From assembly GCA_038231495.1 (NCBI GenBank), contig JBBRLG010000157.1, forward strand, positions 1 to 13,223: a stretch of 13,223 nucleotides of DNA. The letters are read 5' to 3'. Both the position numbers and the translations under genes were made by a program. Every line of letters begins with the position of its first letter. Position 1 is the stretch's first letter. Shown one piece after another: positions 1-7,056 of this stretch. This DNA is from JBBRLG01 sp038231495. Lineage in GTDB: Bacteria > Planctomycetota > Planctomycetia > Gemmatales > Gemmataceae. The notes below the pieces were generated by a model that saw only the letters and a list, made by a program, of their open reading frames with translations, ran no database searches and was not told the DNA's origin.

Positions 1-11
1 AGGCCCCCCCA

Positions 12-119
12 CGACCGGAGTGGGCGCCGACGCAGGGGGTGGCTGCCATGCTCTCGTACTCGAACGCATGCTTTGGAGTACCAAAGCATGGCACCCAGCG
101 AATACAACCACTCCGGTCG
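12..119. repeat. Long imperfect inverted repeat upstream of the ABC operon
   Basis: Positions 12-23 are the exact reverse complement of 108-119 (CGACCGGAGTGG against CCACTCCGGTCG). Inside this, 37-40 can pair with 93-96, 45-52 with 85-92, and 56-60 with 77-81, giving about 30 base pairs broken by bulges. An alternative compact hairpin is CATGCTTTGG (67-76), loop AGTA, CCAAAGCATG (81-90). There is no T-tract after it, so it does not look like an intrinsic terminator. It may be a REP or MITE-like palindrome, or a structured end of an upstream transcript. The pairing is seen directly; any function is inference. Confidence 0.6.
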
Positions 120-133
120 CTGACGCTCCCGGC

Positions 134-163
134 TCGCCATTCGGTTCGTGCCCCTCCTATAAT
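134..163 (+). promoter_or_regulatory. Sigma-70-type promoter of the ABC exporter operon
   Basis: A perfect TATAAT -10 box lies at 158-163. An 18-bp spacer separates it from a weak -35 (TCGCCA, 134-139; four of six consensus bases). Transcription would start near 170, about 29 nt before the ATPase start codon. The -10 match stands out in GC-rich surroundings, but the poor -35 makes the promoter strength uncertain. Confidence 0.5.
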
Positions 164-198
164 GAGACCGTGACACCCACCGACGAGAGCCAACAGCA

Positions 199-1212
199 AT
201 GCCGATCATCGAGGCGCGGGGTCTGACCAAGACCTATAAGGTATTCCAGAAAAACCCCGGCCTGCGCGGGGCCGTCGTCAGCCTCTTTCGCCGCAAGTAC
301 AAGTCCGTCCAGGCCGTGCGCGACGTTAGCTTCAGCATCGAACCGGGCGAAATGGTCGCCTTCCTCGGCCCCAACGGCGCGGGCAAGACGACCACCCTCA
401 AGATGCTCTCCGGCTTGATCTACCCCACCAGCGGCTCGGCCACCGTCCTGGGCTACACCCCCTGGGACCGGCCCGACGCCTTCCGCCGCCGCTTTTCGCT
501 GGTCATGGGCCAGAAAAACCAGCTCTGGTGGGACCTGCCCGCCGGCGACAGTTTTCAATTGCACCGCGAAATCTACTCCCTGCCCGCCGCCGCCTTCAAC
601 AAAACGCTCGGCGACCTGACCGAACTGTTCGGCGTCGAGCAGCTGACCCGGCAGCCGGTGCGGGAGTTGTCGCTGGGCGAGCGCATGAAGATGGAACTGA
701 TCGCCGCCCTGCTGCACGAGCCGCAACTCCTCCTGCTCGACGAGCCGACCATCGGCCTCGACGTGGTGGCCCAGGTGGCCATCCAGCGCTGTCTCAAGGA
801 TTACAACTCCCGCCGCGGCGTGACGATGCTTTTGACCAGCCACTACATGCGCGACGTGGAGGCGCTGTGCAAGCGCGTCCTGGTCATCACGACCGGCCGC
901 GTCATCTACGACGGCCCGCTTGCCGGCATCATCGAGCGCTTCGGCACACACAAGCTGGTCCGGTTGCAATTCGCCGGCGAGGAAGCGCCCGCCGACCTGG
1001 AGCGCTTCGGCGAAGCGACCCTCTCTGGGCCGGTTGCCGAGCTGAAGGTGGACCGCACGCGCATCTCGGAAATGCTGGCGACGCTGCTGGACCGTTACAC
1101 CATCGTGGACATGAGCGTCCAGGACCCGCCGTTGGACCAGGTCATCGCCCGCGTCTTTGAAGAGGGCAAGGAAGCGCAGCAGAAAGAGGAGGCCGTCCAT
1201 GCCGCCGGCTGA
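199..1212 (+). CDS. ABC-2 type exporter ATPase (COG4586-like)
   Basis: This 337-residue cytoplasmic nucleotide-binding subunit would drive export by the two permeases encoded downstream. The Walker A motif GPNGAGKT is at residues 57-64, the Q-loop glutamine at about 105, a family-typical variant signature LSLGERMK near 157-164, Walker B LLLLDEP at 177-183 and the H-loop histidine at 215. An insertion between the first strand and the Walker A region (residues 15-37) and LSLGE in place of LSGGQ are traits of the COG4586 group, which pairs with DUF990 permeases; the Synechocystis viologen exporter belongs here. The ATG at 199 is preceded only by a weak GAGAG (185-189), but homology begins immediately after it. 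The 3' end overlaps the first permease by 14 bp, indicating translational coupling. The substrate cannot be read from the sequence. Confidence 0.93.
   Translation: MPIIEARGLTKTYKVFQKNPGLRGAVVSLFRRKYKSVQAVRDVSFSIEPGEMVAFLGPNGAGKTTTLKMLSGLIYPTSGSATVLGYTPWDRPDAFRRRFSLVMGQKNQLWWDLPAGDSFQLHREIYSLPAAAFNKTLGDLTELFGVEQLTRQPVRELSLGERMKMELIAALLHEPQLLLLDEPTIGLDVVAQVAIQRCLKDYNSRRGVTMLLTSHYMRDVEALCKRVLVITTGRVIYDGPLAGIIERFGTHKLVRLQFAGEEAPADLERFGEATLSGPVAELKVDRTRISEMLATLLDRYTIVDMSVQDPPLDQVIARVFEEGKEAQQKEEAVHAAG
1185..1192 (+). promoter_or_regulatory. Shine-Dalgarno site setting the first permease start
   Basis: AGAGGAGG lies 6 nt before the ATG at 1199, inside the end of the ATPase gene. The next in-frame start upstream (1157) would only add a basic stretch that mirrors the overlapping ATPase reading frame. 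This site therefore favours 1199 as the true start. Confidence 0.8.
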
Positions 1213-2074
1213 AACCGCCGTGCTGTCCGCGCCCGGACTCAACCCGCTGCGCGGCCTGCAAAAATACCTGAAGATCTTCCGCGTCTCGCTCACGGAACGA
1301 CTGCACTACCGCGGCGACTTTTTCTTCGGCACGGTCCTGCGCTACCTGCCGATGGTCACGACGATCCTGCTCTGGCAGGCCGTGTACGCCGGCACCGACA
1401 ACCCCGACAAAAAAATCGGCGATTACACGCAGAAGGAGATGATCGCCTACCTGCTGCTCATTCACGTCAGCCGGTCGTTTTCCAGCATGCCCGGTCTGGC
1501 CGCCGGCATCTCGCGCGATATCCGCGACGGCAACTTGAAAAAATACCTCGTCCAGCCGCTCGACATGATCGCCTACCTGCTGTCGTACCGCGCGGCCCAC
1601 AAGGTGGCCTACATCGCCACGTCGGCGCTGCCTTACGGGCTGCTGTTTTTCCTTTGCTGGTGGTTCGGGGGCATCTTCGACACCTTCCCCGACGCGGTGA
1701 CCTTCGTGGCGTACCTCATTTCTCTCCTTTTGGGATTCGTTATAGGCTTTTTATTTGAAACGTCGATGGGGATGCTCGGCTTCTGGATTCTGGAAGTCAG
1801 CTCGATCCTGTGGGTCGTCAACACGCTGAACTTCTTCGTCAGCGGTCAAATGATCCCGCTCGAAGTCATGGGGCCGAACTGGGCGATGGTGCTGAAATGG
1901 CTGCCGTTTCAGTACCTCGCCTACTTCCCCGCCCGCATCTTCCTGGGCAAGGTGCCGCCGGGCGAGTTGTGGACCGGCCTGCTCATCGAAGTGGCCTGGG
2001 CCGTCGTTCTGATCGTGTTGTGCCGATGGTTGTTCGCGCGCGGCCTGCGCCGCTACAGCGCGTTTGGGGGGTAA
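1199..2074 (+). CDS. ABC-2 exporter permease, subunit 1 (COG4587-like)
   Basis: This is a 291-residue inner-membrane protein with about six hydrophobic segments (roughly residues 44-62, 82-97, 137-160, 168-188, 196-215 and 258-282). The motif RDGNLKKYLVQP (109-120) is the cytoplasmic coupling segment typical of ABC-2/DUF990 permeases. The pattern SGQMIPLE (215-222) followed by LPFQYLAYFPARIF, and the ending GLRRYSAFGG, match the COG4587 branch. It should form a heterodimeric membrane channel with the next gene product, powered by the upstream ATPase. Its ATG overlaps the ATPase stop region by 14 bp and its own stop is 6 bp before the next gene. Codons at 1718-1759 are unusually AT-rich for this gene. 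The substrate is unknown. Confidence 0.88.
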   Translation: MPPAETAVLSAPGLNPLRGLQKYLKIFRVSLTERLHYRGDFFFGTVLRYLPMVTTILLWQAVYAGTDNPDKKIGDYTQKEMIAYLLLIHVSRSFSSMPGLAAGISRDIRDGNLKKYLVQPLDMIAYLLSYRAAHKVAYIATSALPYGLLFFLCWWFGGIFDTFPDAVTFVAYLISLLLGFVIGFLFETSMGMLGFWILEVSSILWVVNTLNFFVSGQMIPLEVMGPNWAMVLKWLPFQYLAYFPARIFLGKVPPGELWTGLLIEVAWAVVLIVLCRWLFARGLRRYSAFGG

Positions 2075-2080
2075 CGACTT

Positions 2081-2917
2081 ATGGGCGGCGTGGCCCGCTA
2101 CTGGCGACTGTTCCTGGCGCTCGCCCGCTTCAACCTGGCGAACGAGTTGGCCTTCCGCGCGAACTTCCTCGTCAAGATCGTGGTCGAAACGCTGTGGCTG
2201 GGGATCCTGCTGGTTTTCTACGACAAACTGTTCGCCAACACGAAGGACATCGCCACCTGGGACCGTAACGAATACCTGTTCTTCGTCGGCTGCTTTTACG
2301 CCCTCAGCGGCGTGATCGAGACGTTTTTCCTGTCCAACTGCCTGGAATTTCAGGAGCTGGTGCGGACGGGCGACCTCGATTTCTACCTCATCAAGCCGAT
2401 CGACGAGCAGTTCCTTGTGACCGCGCGTAACACGGACTGGTCCACGATGCCGAACATCCTCATGGGTGGCGGCGTCATGGTGTACGCCCTGGTCCACATG
2501 CCGTTGTGGGAGCACATGGCGGTGCCGGACATGGCGTTTCGGGTTCTGTCGTTCGGCGTACTCTTCCTGTGCGGCTGCGCGATGACGTACAGTTTTTTGC
2601 TCATGTTAACGTCCACGTCGGTGTGGTTCGTGCGCAACCAGAGCCTGATGGAATTGTGGTGGTTGTTCACGACGCTGATGCGTTACCCGCGGCAAATTTT
2701 CGCGAACACGTGGGCGTCGCCGATCGGCACCCTGTTCACGTTCGTCATTCCAGTGCTACTGGTGGTGAGCGTGCCGTCGAGCACGATGGCAAAGCCGCTG
2801 GAGCCGGAGCACGGGTGGTTCGTCGTGCTGACCGCGGTGGCGACGGTCGTGTTATTCTTCGTGAGCCGGCGGTTTTTCCGCTACGCGCTGCAATCGTACC
2901 GGAGTGCGAGCAGCTAA
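2081..2917 (+). CDS. ABC-2 exporter permease, subunit 2 (COG3694-like)
   Basis: This 278-residue membrane protein is the second, non-identical permease of the exporter. Hydrophobic segments are at about residues 28-47, 65-85, 124-142, 152-178, 214-232 and 246-263. The coupling motif RTGDLDFYLIKP (95-106), the segment MRYPRQIF (200-207) and the ending ALQSYRSASS are characteristic of COG3694 proteins, which occur next to COG4587 and COG4586 partners. The start follows the previous stop by 6 nt, with a G-rich stretch (2066-2071) as ribosome-binding site, so all three genes probably form one transcript. The TAA stop overlaps the stop codon of the convergent kinase gene, leaving no intergenic terminator. 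Family assignment is firm; the transported compound is not known. Confidence 0.88.
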   Translation: MGGVARYWRLFLALARFNLANELAFRANFLVKIVVETLWLGILLVFYDKLFANTKDIATWDRNEYLFFVGCFYALSGVIETFFLSNCLEFQELVRTGDLDFYLIKPIDEQFLVTARNTDWSTMPNILMGGGVMVYALVHMPLWEHMAVPDMAFRVLSFGVLFLCGCAMTYSFLLMLTSTSVWFVRNQSLMELWWLFTTLMRYPRQIFANTWASPIGTLFTFVIPVLLVVSVPSSTMAKPLEPEHGWFVVLTAVATVVLFFVSRRFFRYALQSYRSASS

Positions 2918-5205
2918 AGTTTCCCCACCCCCGCCGCTTGCGGCTTTGCGATGCGGGCCAAACATTCCTCAAGGTACGTCACCGCCGCCGGCACGTCCGT
3001 CATATTACCTTCCCGGCCCAGCGCCTCTATCCGCCGCGCCGCCACCTCCGCGTCGGGGGCGGCAAGGTAGCTGACGGCCCCGCACAACTTGTGGGCGGCA
3101 CGGGCCAGGTGGGGCGCGTCGCCCGCGGTCGTGGCGGCCCGGATTTCGGCGAGCATGCGCGGGCCTTCGACGCGGAACAGTTCCAGCATCCGCTGCAACC
3201 GACGGTCGCGCCGGTCCGGGAGCGGCTGCACTTCAATCTTTTCTTCCCGCGCCTGGGGCGGCGACGGCTTGTTGGTTTGCTCAGCCGGCGCAGCGCCGGG
3301 GGCCAGGACGCGGGCGATCTCCCGCTGGAGCTGCTGCGGGTTGACCGGCTTGGACAGGTAGCCGTCCATGCCGCCGTTCAGGCACGCTTCCTCGTCGCCC
3401 TTCATGGCGAGGGCCGTCATGGCGATGATGGGCACCCGCGGCCCGCGACCGCCCGCGCGCGACCGGATCAGGGCGGTCGCTTGCAGGCCGTCCATCTCCG
3501 GCATTTGCACGTCCATCAGCACCAGGTCGAACGGCGTTTTCGCCAGCGTCTCCACCGCCTCGCGGCCGTTGCCGACCAGCGTGACCTGGTGGCCCATTTT
3601 CTGCAACATCTCCAATGCCACGACCTGGTTGAAGTAATTGTCCTCCGCCAGCAGGATGCTTAGCGGCCTTCGTGGGGGCAGGCCGATGCCGAAGGTGGTG
3701 TCGGCCCCGCGCCCCATTTGAATCTCAAACGCGGAAAACTGGAGCGTGATGGCAATTGCTTCGAGCAGGTCCGACGGCGTGAACGGCTTGGTCACGCACG
3801 TCGCAATCCAGGCGTCGGTGAAGCGGCCGTCGCGCTCGCCCGCGGGTGTCGTCCCCAGCAAAATTATGGGCGACGCGCAGCCCTGGCCCTGGCGCAACCC
3901 GCGTGCGACCGCTGCCCCGTCCTCGCCGCCCACCCGTTCGTCCAGCAAGACGAAATCGAACGCCTGCTTGGATTTCTTGGCCGTCTTGATGTAATCGACC
4001 GCCTCGGCGACGCCGGCCGCGCCGGTCGGCCGCAAGCCCCACTTTTTCAGCGTTTCAATCGTGGCCAGCCGCTGCGACACGTTTTCATCGACGACCAGGG
4101 CCGTCAGGTTCTTCAACCGCCGGAGCACGTTGCCCGGCAGCGTGATCGCCGTCACCGTTTCGCGCCCCAGCAGGACGGTAAACCGAAACGCACTACCCTT
4201 GCCGACGGTACTCTCCACTTCAATCTTGCCGTCCATCATTTCGACCAGGTTGCGGGCGATCGATAGTCCCAGGCCCGTGCCGCCGAACTGCCGGGTCGTC
4301 GAGCTGTCGCCCTGGACGAACGGCGAAAAGATGCGTTGCATCAAGTCGCCGGCGATGCCGATGCCCGTGTCGCGCACCTCGAAGCCGAGGCGAACGTTGG
4401 CGTCGGTGCGCTCCAGGACGCGCACGCCGACGGCAACGTCGCCTTCCTTGGTGAACTTGAGGGCGTTGCCGATCAGGTTGACGAGGATTTGCCGCAGCCG
4501 GCCGGCGTCGCCGTTCACGTCGGCGGGCACGTCGGGCGCGATGTCGCACGTCAGTTGCAACCCTTTCTGTTTGGCCCGGTCGGTAAGCATCTGCACCGTG
4601 CCGATGAGTTCCTGGTGGAGGTCGAACGGTTCGGGGTGTATCTGAAACTTGCCGGCCTCCATCTTGGAGAAGTCGAGCAGGTCGTTGACCAGCAGCAGCA
4701 AGGCGTTGGCCGACTCGTGAATGACGCGCAGCCGATTGCGCAGGCGCGGCGAGCCTTCCTCGGCCAGGGCCAGGGTGGTCATGCCCAGGATGCCGTTCAT
4801 GGGCGTGCGGATTTCGTGGCTGACGTTGGCGAGGAAACTGCTTTTGGCCTCGTTGGCTGCTTCCGAGGCTTTTATGGCGCGTTGTAGCTCCTCCTGTGCC
4901 TGCCGGCGTTCATCGACTTCCATGCGCAGGTCGTGGTTCAGTCGCTCCAACGCGCCCGCGCGCTCCCGGTCGGCGGTCAGTCGTCTCTCCGCGTCGGGCT
5001 GCTCCTTGTCAGCGTCGGTCCGAGGCGCGGTATTGCGGACGGCGCCGATCAACGCCGTGAACAGGACACTCGTAAACCCGAACAGCAGTAAGCTCAGGAC
5101 GCCGCCCAGGCTGTCCAGGAAAGGCCAGCAAATCAACAGGGCAATCACCGCGGCCAGCAGGGCGGGTCCGGTGTGGGAAATCGAGCGGCGGAGCTTGTCG
5201 CGCAT
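2914..5205 (-). CDS. Hybrid histidine kinase with two receiver domains and an HPt domain
   Basis: This 763-residue membrane-anchored sensor kinase probably starts a phosphorelay. Two transmembrane helices (about 14-30 and 34-54) are joined by a tiny loop, so there is no periplasmic sensor. A charged coiled-coil linker (about 62-120) leads to HisKA with phospho-acceptor His130 (FLANVSHEIRTPMNG). The HATPase domain has N-box Asn243/Asn247, G1 DTGIG (279-283) and G2 GGTGLGLS (308-315). Receiver 1 (about 366-485) is divergent but keeps Asp373, Asp422 and Lys473. Receiver 2 (about 515-632) is canonical, with Asp522, Asp565, Thr597 and Lys619. The C-terminal HPt domain has His705 (AAHKLCGA). The start at 5205 has only a weak GA-rich ribosome site. 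The gene is divergent from the sigma-54 regulator at 5374, its likely partner. The last codons contain a GCCGCTTGCGGC-type repeat. Confidence 0.93.
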   Translation of the reverse strand: MRDKLRRSISHTGPALLAAVIALLICWPFLDSLGGVLSLLLFGFTSVLFTALIGAVRNTAPRTDADKEQPDAERRLTADRERAGALERLNHDLRMEVDERRQAQEELQRAIKASEAANEAKSSFLANVSHEIRTPMNGILGMTTLALAEEGSPRLRNRLRVIHESANALLLLVNDLLDFSKMEAGKFQIHPEPFDLHQELIGTVQMLTDRAKQKGLQLTCDIAPDVPADVNGDAGRLRQILVNLIGNALKFTKEGDVAVGVRVLERTDANVRLGFEVRDTGIGIAGDLMQRIFSPFVQGDSSTTRQFGGTGLGLSIARNLVEMMDGKIEVESTVGKGSAFRFTVLLGRETVTAITLPGNVLRRLKNLTALVVDENVSQRLATIETLKKWGLRPTGAAGVAEAVDYIKTAKKSKQAFDFVLLDERVGGEDGAAVARGLRQGQGCASPIILLGTTPAGERDGRFTDAWIATCVTKPFTPSDLLEAIAITLQFSAFEIQMGRGADTTFGIGLPPRRPLSILLAEDNYFNQVVALEMLQKMGHQVTLVGNGREAVETLAKTPFDLVLMDVQMPEMDGLQATALIRSRAGGRGPRVPIIAMTALAMKGDEEACLNGGMDGYLSKPVNPQQLQREIARVLAPGAAPAEQTNKPSPPQAREEKIEVQPLPDRRDRRLQRMLELFRVEGPRMLAEIRAATTAGDAPHLARAAHKLCGAVSYLAAPDAEVAARRIEALGREGNMTDVPAAVTYLEECLARIAKPQAAGVGKL
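2933..2950. repeat. Copy of the GCCGCTTGCGGC element in the kinase 3' end
   Basis: The 18-mer GCCGCTTGCGGCTTTGCG at 2933-2950 is identical to 11709-11726, one arm of the palindrome before nadD. Its first 12 bases form a near-palindrome by themselves. On the minus strand it encodes part of the last ten residues of the kinase, beyond the HPt domain. This suggests a repeat element overlapping the gene end. The match is seen directly; a shared origin is inference. Confidence 0.6.
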
Positions 5206-5245
5206 TCGTCATCTCGCGGTCGGAGGGCTTTGCGGGCAACCGGAA

Positions 5246-5251
5246 AGTATA
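5246..5251 (-). promoter_or_regulatory. Possible -10 box for the kinase gene
   Basis: Read on the minus strand, the sequence is TATACT (five of six consensus bases). It would place the transcript start near 5239, about 34 nt before the kinase start codon. I see no convincing -35, so the call is weak. Confidence 0.3.
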
Positions 5252-5309
5252 GGCCGAAAAGTGCGTCCGCGCGGCGGGCGATGCCCCGGCTCTCATCCAA
5301 CCTATGCGC

Positions 5310-5332
5310 CACCGCCCTGCGGTGCGTAAAAT
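5310..5332 (+). promoter_or_regulatory. Possible promoter and operator of the sigma-54 regulator gene
   Basis: A TAAAAT -10-like box lies at 5327-5332, 41 nt before the regulator start codon. Directly upstream, overlapping the spacer, is an inverted repeat CACCGC-CCT-GCGGTG (5310-5324). A protein bound there would cover the promoter, which makes it an operator candidate for autoregulation. No good -35 is visible. Confidence 0.3.
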
Positions 5333-5373
5333 ACTCACCTGAACGCCAACCGACGCCGAGGCGAGACCCAGGT

Positions 5374-6900
5374 ATGCCACAACCGCGCGAAACCAACTCC
5401 GCCCCCAAGACCGGCGAGGGTTTGAAGGTGCTCGTCATCGACGACGAGAAGGCCCACGCCGAAGTGGTTGCCGAAAGCCTCGAACGTGTCGGCTACGAGT
5501 GCGTGCTTGCCACCAGCGGCACGGCCGGTGCCCGTCTCATTGAAAACGACGAGTTTGACGTGATCGTCACCGATCTGAAGATGGCCGACCTCGACGGCCT
5601 CGCCATCCTGCGCAAGGCCCGCCAGAACTTGCCCGAAGCCGAGGTCGTCATGATTACCGGCCATGGCGACGTGAAGACCGCCGTGGAAGCGATCAAACAG
5701 GGCGCGGCAAACTACCTGACCAAGCCCGTGGACCTCGGCGAATTGCGGGCCATTGTCGAGAAGGCGTCGGAGCGGTTGCGGCTGGCGCGGACCAACCGCG
5801 AGCTGAAGCGCCAGCTCGACGAGAAATTCGGCTTCGAGGGTGTGATCGGCAACAGCTCGCGGATGCACGAGGTCATCAAGGGTTTGCAGCACATCGCGCC
5901 GACGAGCGCGACGGTGTTGATCCTCGGCGAGACGGGGACCGGCAAGGAGCTGGTGGCCAAGGCGATCCACGCCAACAGCCCGCGCAAGAACAAGCCGTTT
6001 GTGGCGATGAACTGCACCGCGCTTAACGAAAACCTGCTAGATGCGGAGTTGTTCGGCCACGAACCCGGCTCGTTCACCGGGGCGGACCGCTTGCGCAAGG
6101 GCCGCTTCGAGGCGGCCAACGGCGGCACGCTTTTCCTGGACGAAGTGGGCGACATGCCGTTGAACTTGCAGGCCAAATTGCTGCGGGTGCTGGAGAACAG
6201 TGAGATCGTGCGCATCGGCAGCAACGACCCGATCAAGGTGAACGTCCGCGTCGTGTCGGCAACGCACCAGGACCTTGAGGTCGCCGTCGTGGAGGGCAAG
6301 TTTCGCCAAGACCTCTTCTTTCGCCTGAACCGCCTGAAGGTGCGCCTGCCGCCGTTGCGCGAACGGCGCGAGGACATTCCGCTCCTCGCCGCGCGTTTCA
6401 TGAAGGACTTCAACGAACTGCACGGCAAGCACGTCACGGGCATCGCCGAGCCGGTGCGTCGGGCGATGGCCTCGTACGACTGGCCCGGCAACGTGCGCGA
6501 GCTGCGTAACTTCATCGAGAGCATGGTCGTGCTGGATTCCGACAGCGTGTTGGGCCTGGACGACGTGCAGGAGGGCGACATCCTCCGCAAAGTGTCGTCG
6601 ATCGACGGCCAGGCCGTCGGCCCCGCGAACCTCGTCGGCCGCCCCTTGGCGGAGGTCGAGCGCTACTACATCGAGCAGGCGTTGACGCTCACGGGCGGCA
6701 AGCGCGAGGAAGCTGCGAAGATACTGGGCATCGGCGAACGGACGCTGTACCGGGTCATCAAAGATTGGGACGTGCAGGACAAGATCAAGCAGACGCTTGC
6801 GGCCCACGACGGTGACGTGGCGGCGGCGGCGGCGGCGCTCGACATGGACGAGGCGGAGTTGCAGCGGAAGATCAAGAAGTCGGGGATCAAGGACGAGTGA
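5374..6900 (+). CDS. NtrC-type sigma-54-dependent response regulator with two C-terminal HTH units
   Basis: This 508-residue cytoplasmic activator would open sigma-54 promoters once phosphorylated. The receiver domain (about 17-135) has Asp23/Asp24, phospho-acceptor Asp67, Thr95 and Lys117. The AAA+ domain (about 155-385) has Walker A GETGTGKE (185-192), the sigma-54-contacting loop as GSFTGA (232-237, a common variant of GAFTGA), Walker B GGTLFLDE (250-257) and arginine-finger candidates near 311-317. A Fis-type helix-turn-helix (about 441-465) is followed by a second segment resembling the same fold (about 479-505), giving an extended C-terminus. The start at 5374 was chosen because the receiver domain begins 16 residues later; starts further upstream would run into the divergent kinase gene. 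The ribosome site (GAGG, 5358-5361) is weak and distant. It is the probable output of the divergent kinase. The target promoters are unknown. Confidence 0.93.
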   Translation: MPQPRETNSAPKTGEGLKVLVIDDEKAHAEVVAESLERVGYECVLATSGTAGARLIENDEFDVIVTDLKMADLDGLAILRKARQNLPEAEVVMITGHGDVKTAVEAIKQGAANYLTKPVDLGELRAIVEKASERLRLARTNRELKRQLDEKFGFEGVIGNSSRMHEVIKGLQHIAPTSATVLILGETGTGKELVAKAIHANSPRKNKPFVAMNCTALNENLLDAELFGHEPGSFTGADRLRKGRFEAANGGTLFLDEVGDMPLNLQAKLLRVLENSEIVRIGSNDPIKVNVRVVSATHQDLEVAVVEGKFRQDLFFRLNRLKVRLPPLRERREDIPLLAARFMKDFNELHGKHVTGIAEPVRRAMASYDWPGNVRELRNFIESMVVLDSDSVLGLDDVQEGDILRKVSSIDGQAVGPANLVGRPLAEVERYYIEQALTLTGGKREEAAKILGIGERTLYRVIKDWDVQDKIKQTLAAHDGDVAAAAAALDMDEAELQRKIKKSGIKDE

Positions 6901-6904
6901 TTTC

Positions 6905-7031
6905 AACCACGGAATACACGGAAAACACGGAAAAAAGACAGAAAAGACCGAGTAAAGGTACTTGGCCGTGTCTTGTGGAAGGTTATGGATTTCTTCGTCT
7001 TTTTTCCGTGTTTTCCGTGTATTCCGTGGTT
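6905..7031. repeat. 35-bp perfect inverted repeat with CACGGAA subrepeats
   Basis: Positions 6905-6939 and 6997-7031 are exact reverse complements (35 bp each) around a 57-nt spacer. Each arm contains three spaced copies of an (A)CACGGAA-like unit and a run of six A or T. The element fills almost the whole gap between the regulator gene and mutL. RNA from either strand would fold into a very stable stem, so it may separate the two transcripts, although only a short T-run (7036-7040) follows it. Similar CACGGAA-rich intergenic repeats are, from memory, common in planctomycete and related genomes, so a dispersed palindromic element is likely. Confidence 0.8.
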
Positions 7032-7056
7032 TCATTTTTAGGTCATAGGGCGATTG

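Noticed and set aside
12..119. Integron attC site
   Set aside because: The size and imperfect palindrome fit, but the outer ends lack the GTTRRRY/RYYYAAC core sites and there is no cassette-like gene array.
157..1293. 378-codon open frame on the minus strand opposite the ATPase
   Set aside because: It lies antisense to a gene with complete ABC motifs, and its composition (His/Gln/Val/Gly-rich) is typical of a shadow frame in GC-rich DNA.
5173..5373. 67-codon N-terminal extension of the sigma-54 regulator
   Set aside because: It would overlap the start of the divergent kinase gene, and the receiver domain begins shortly after the ATG at 5374.
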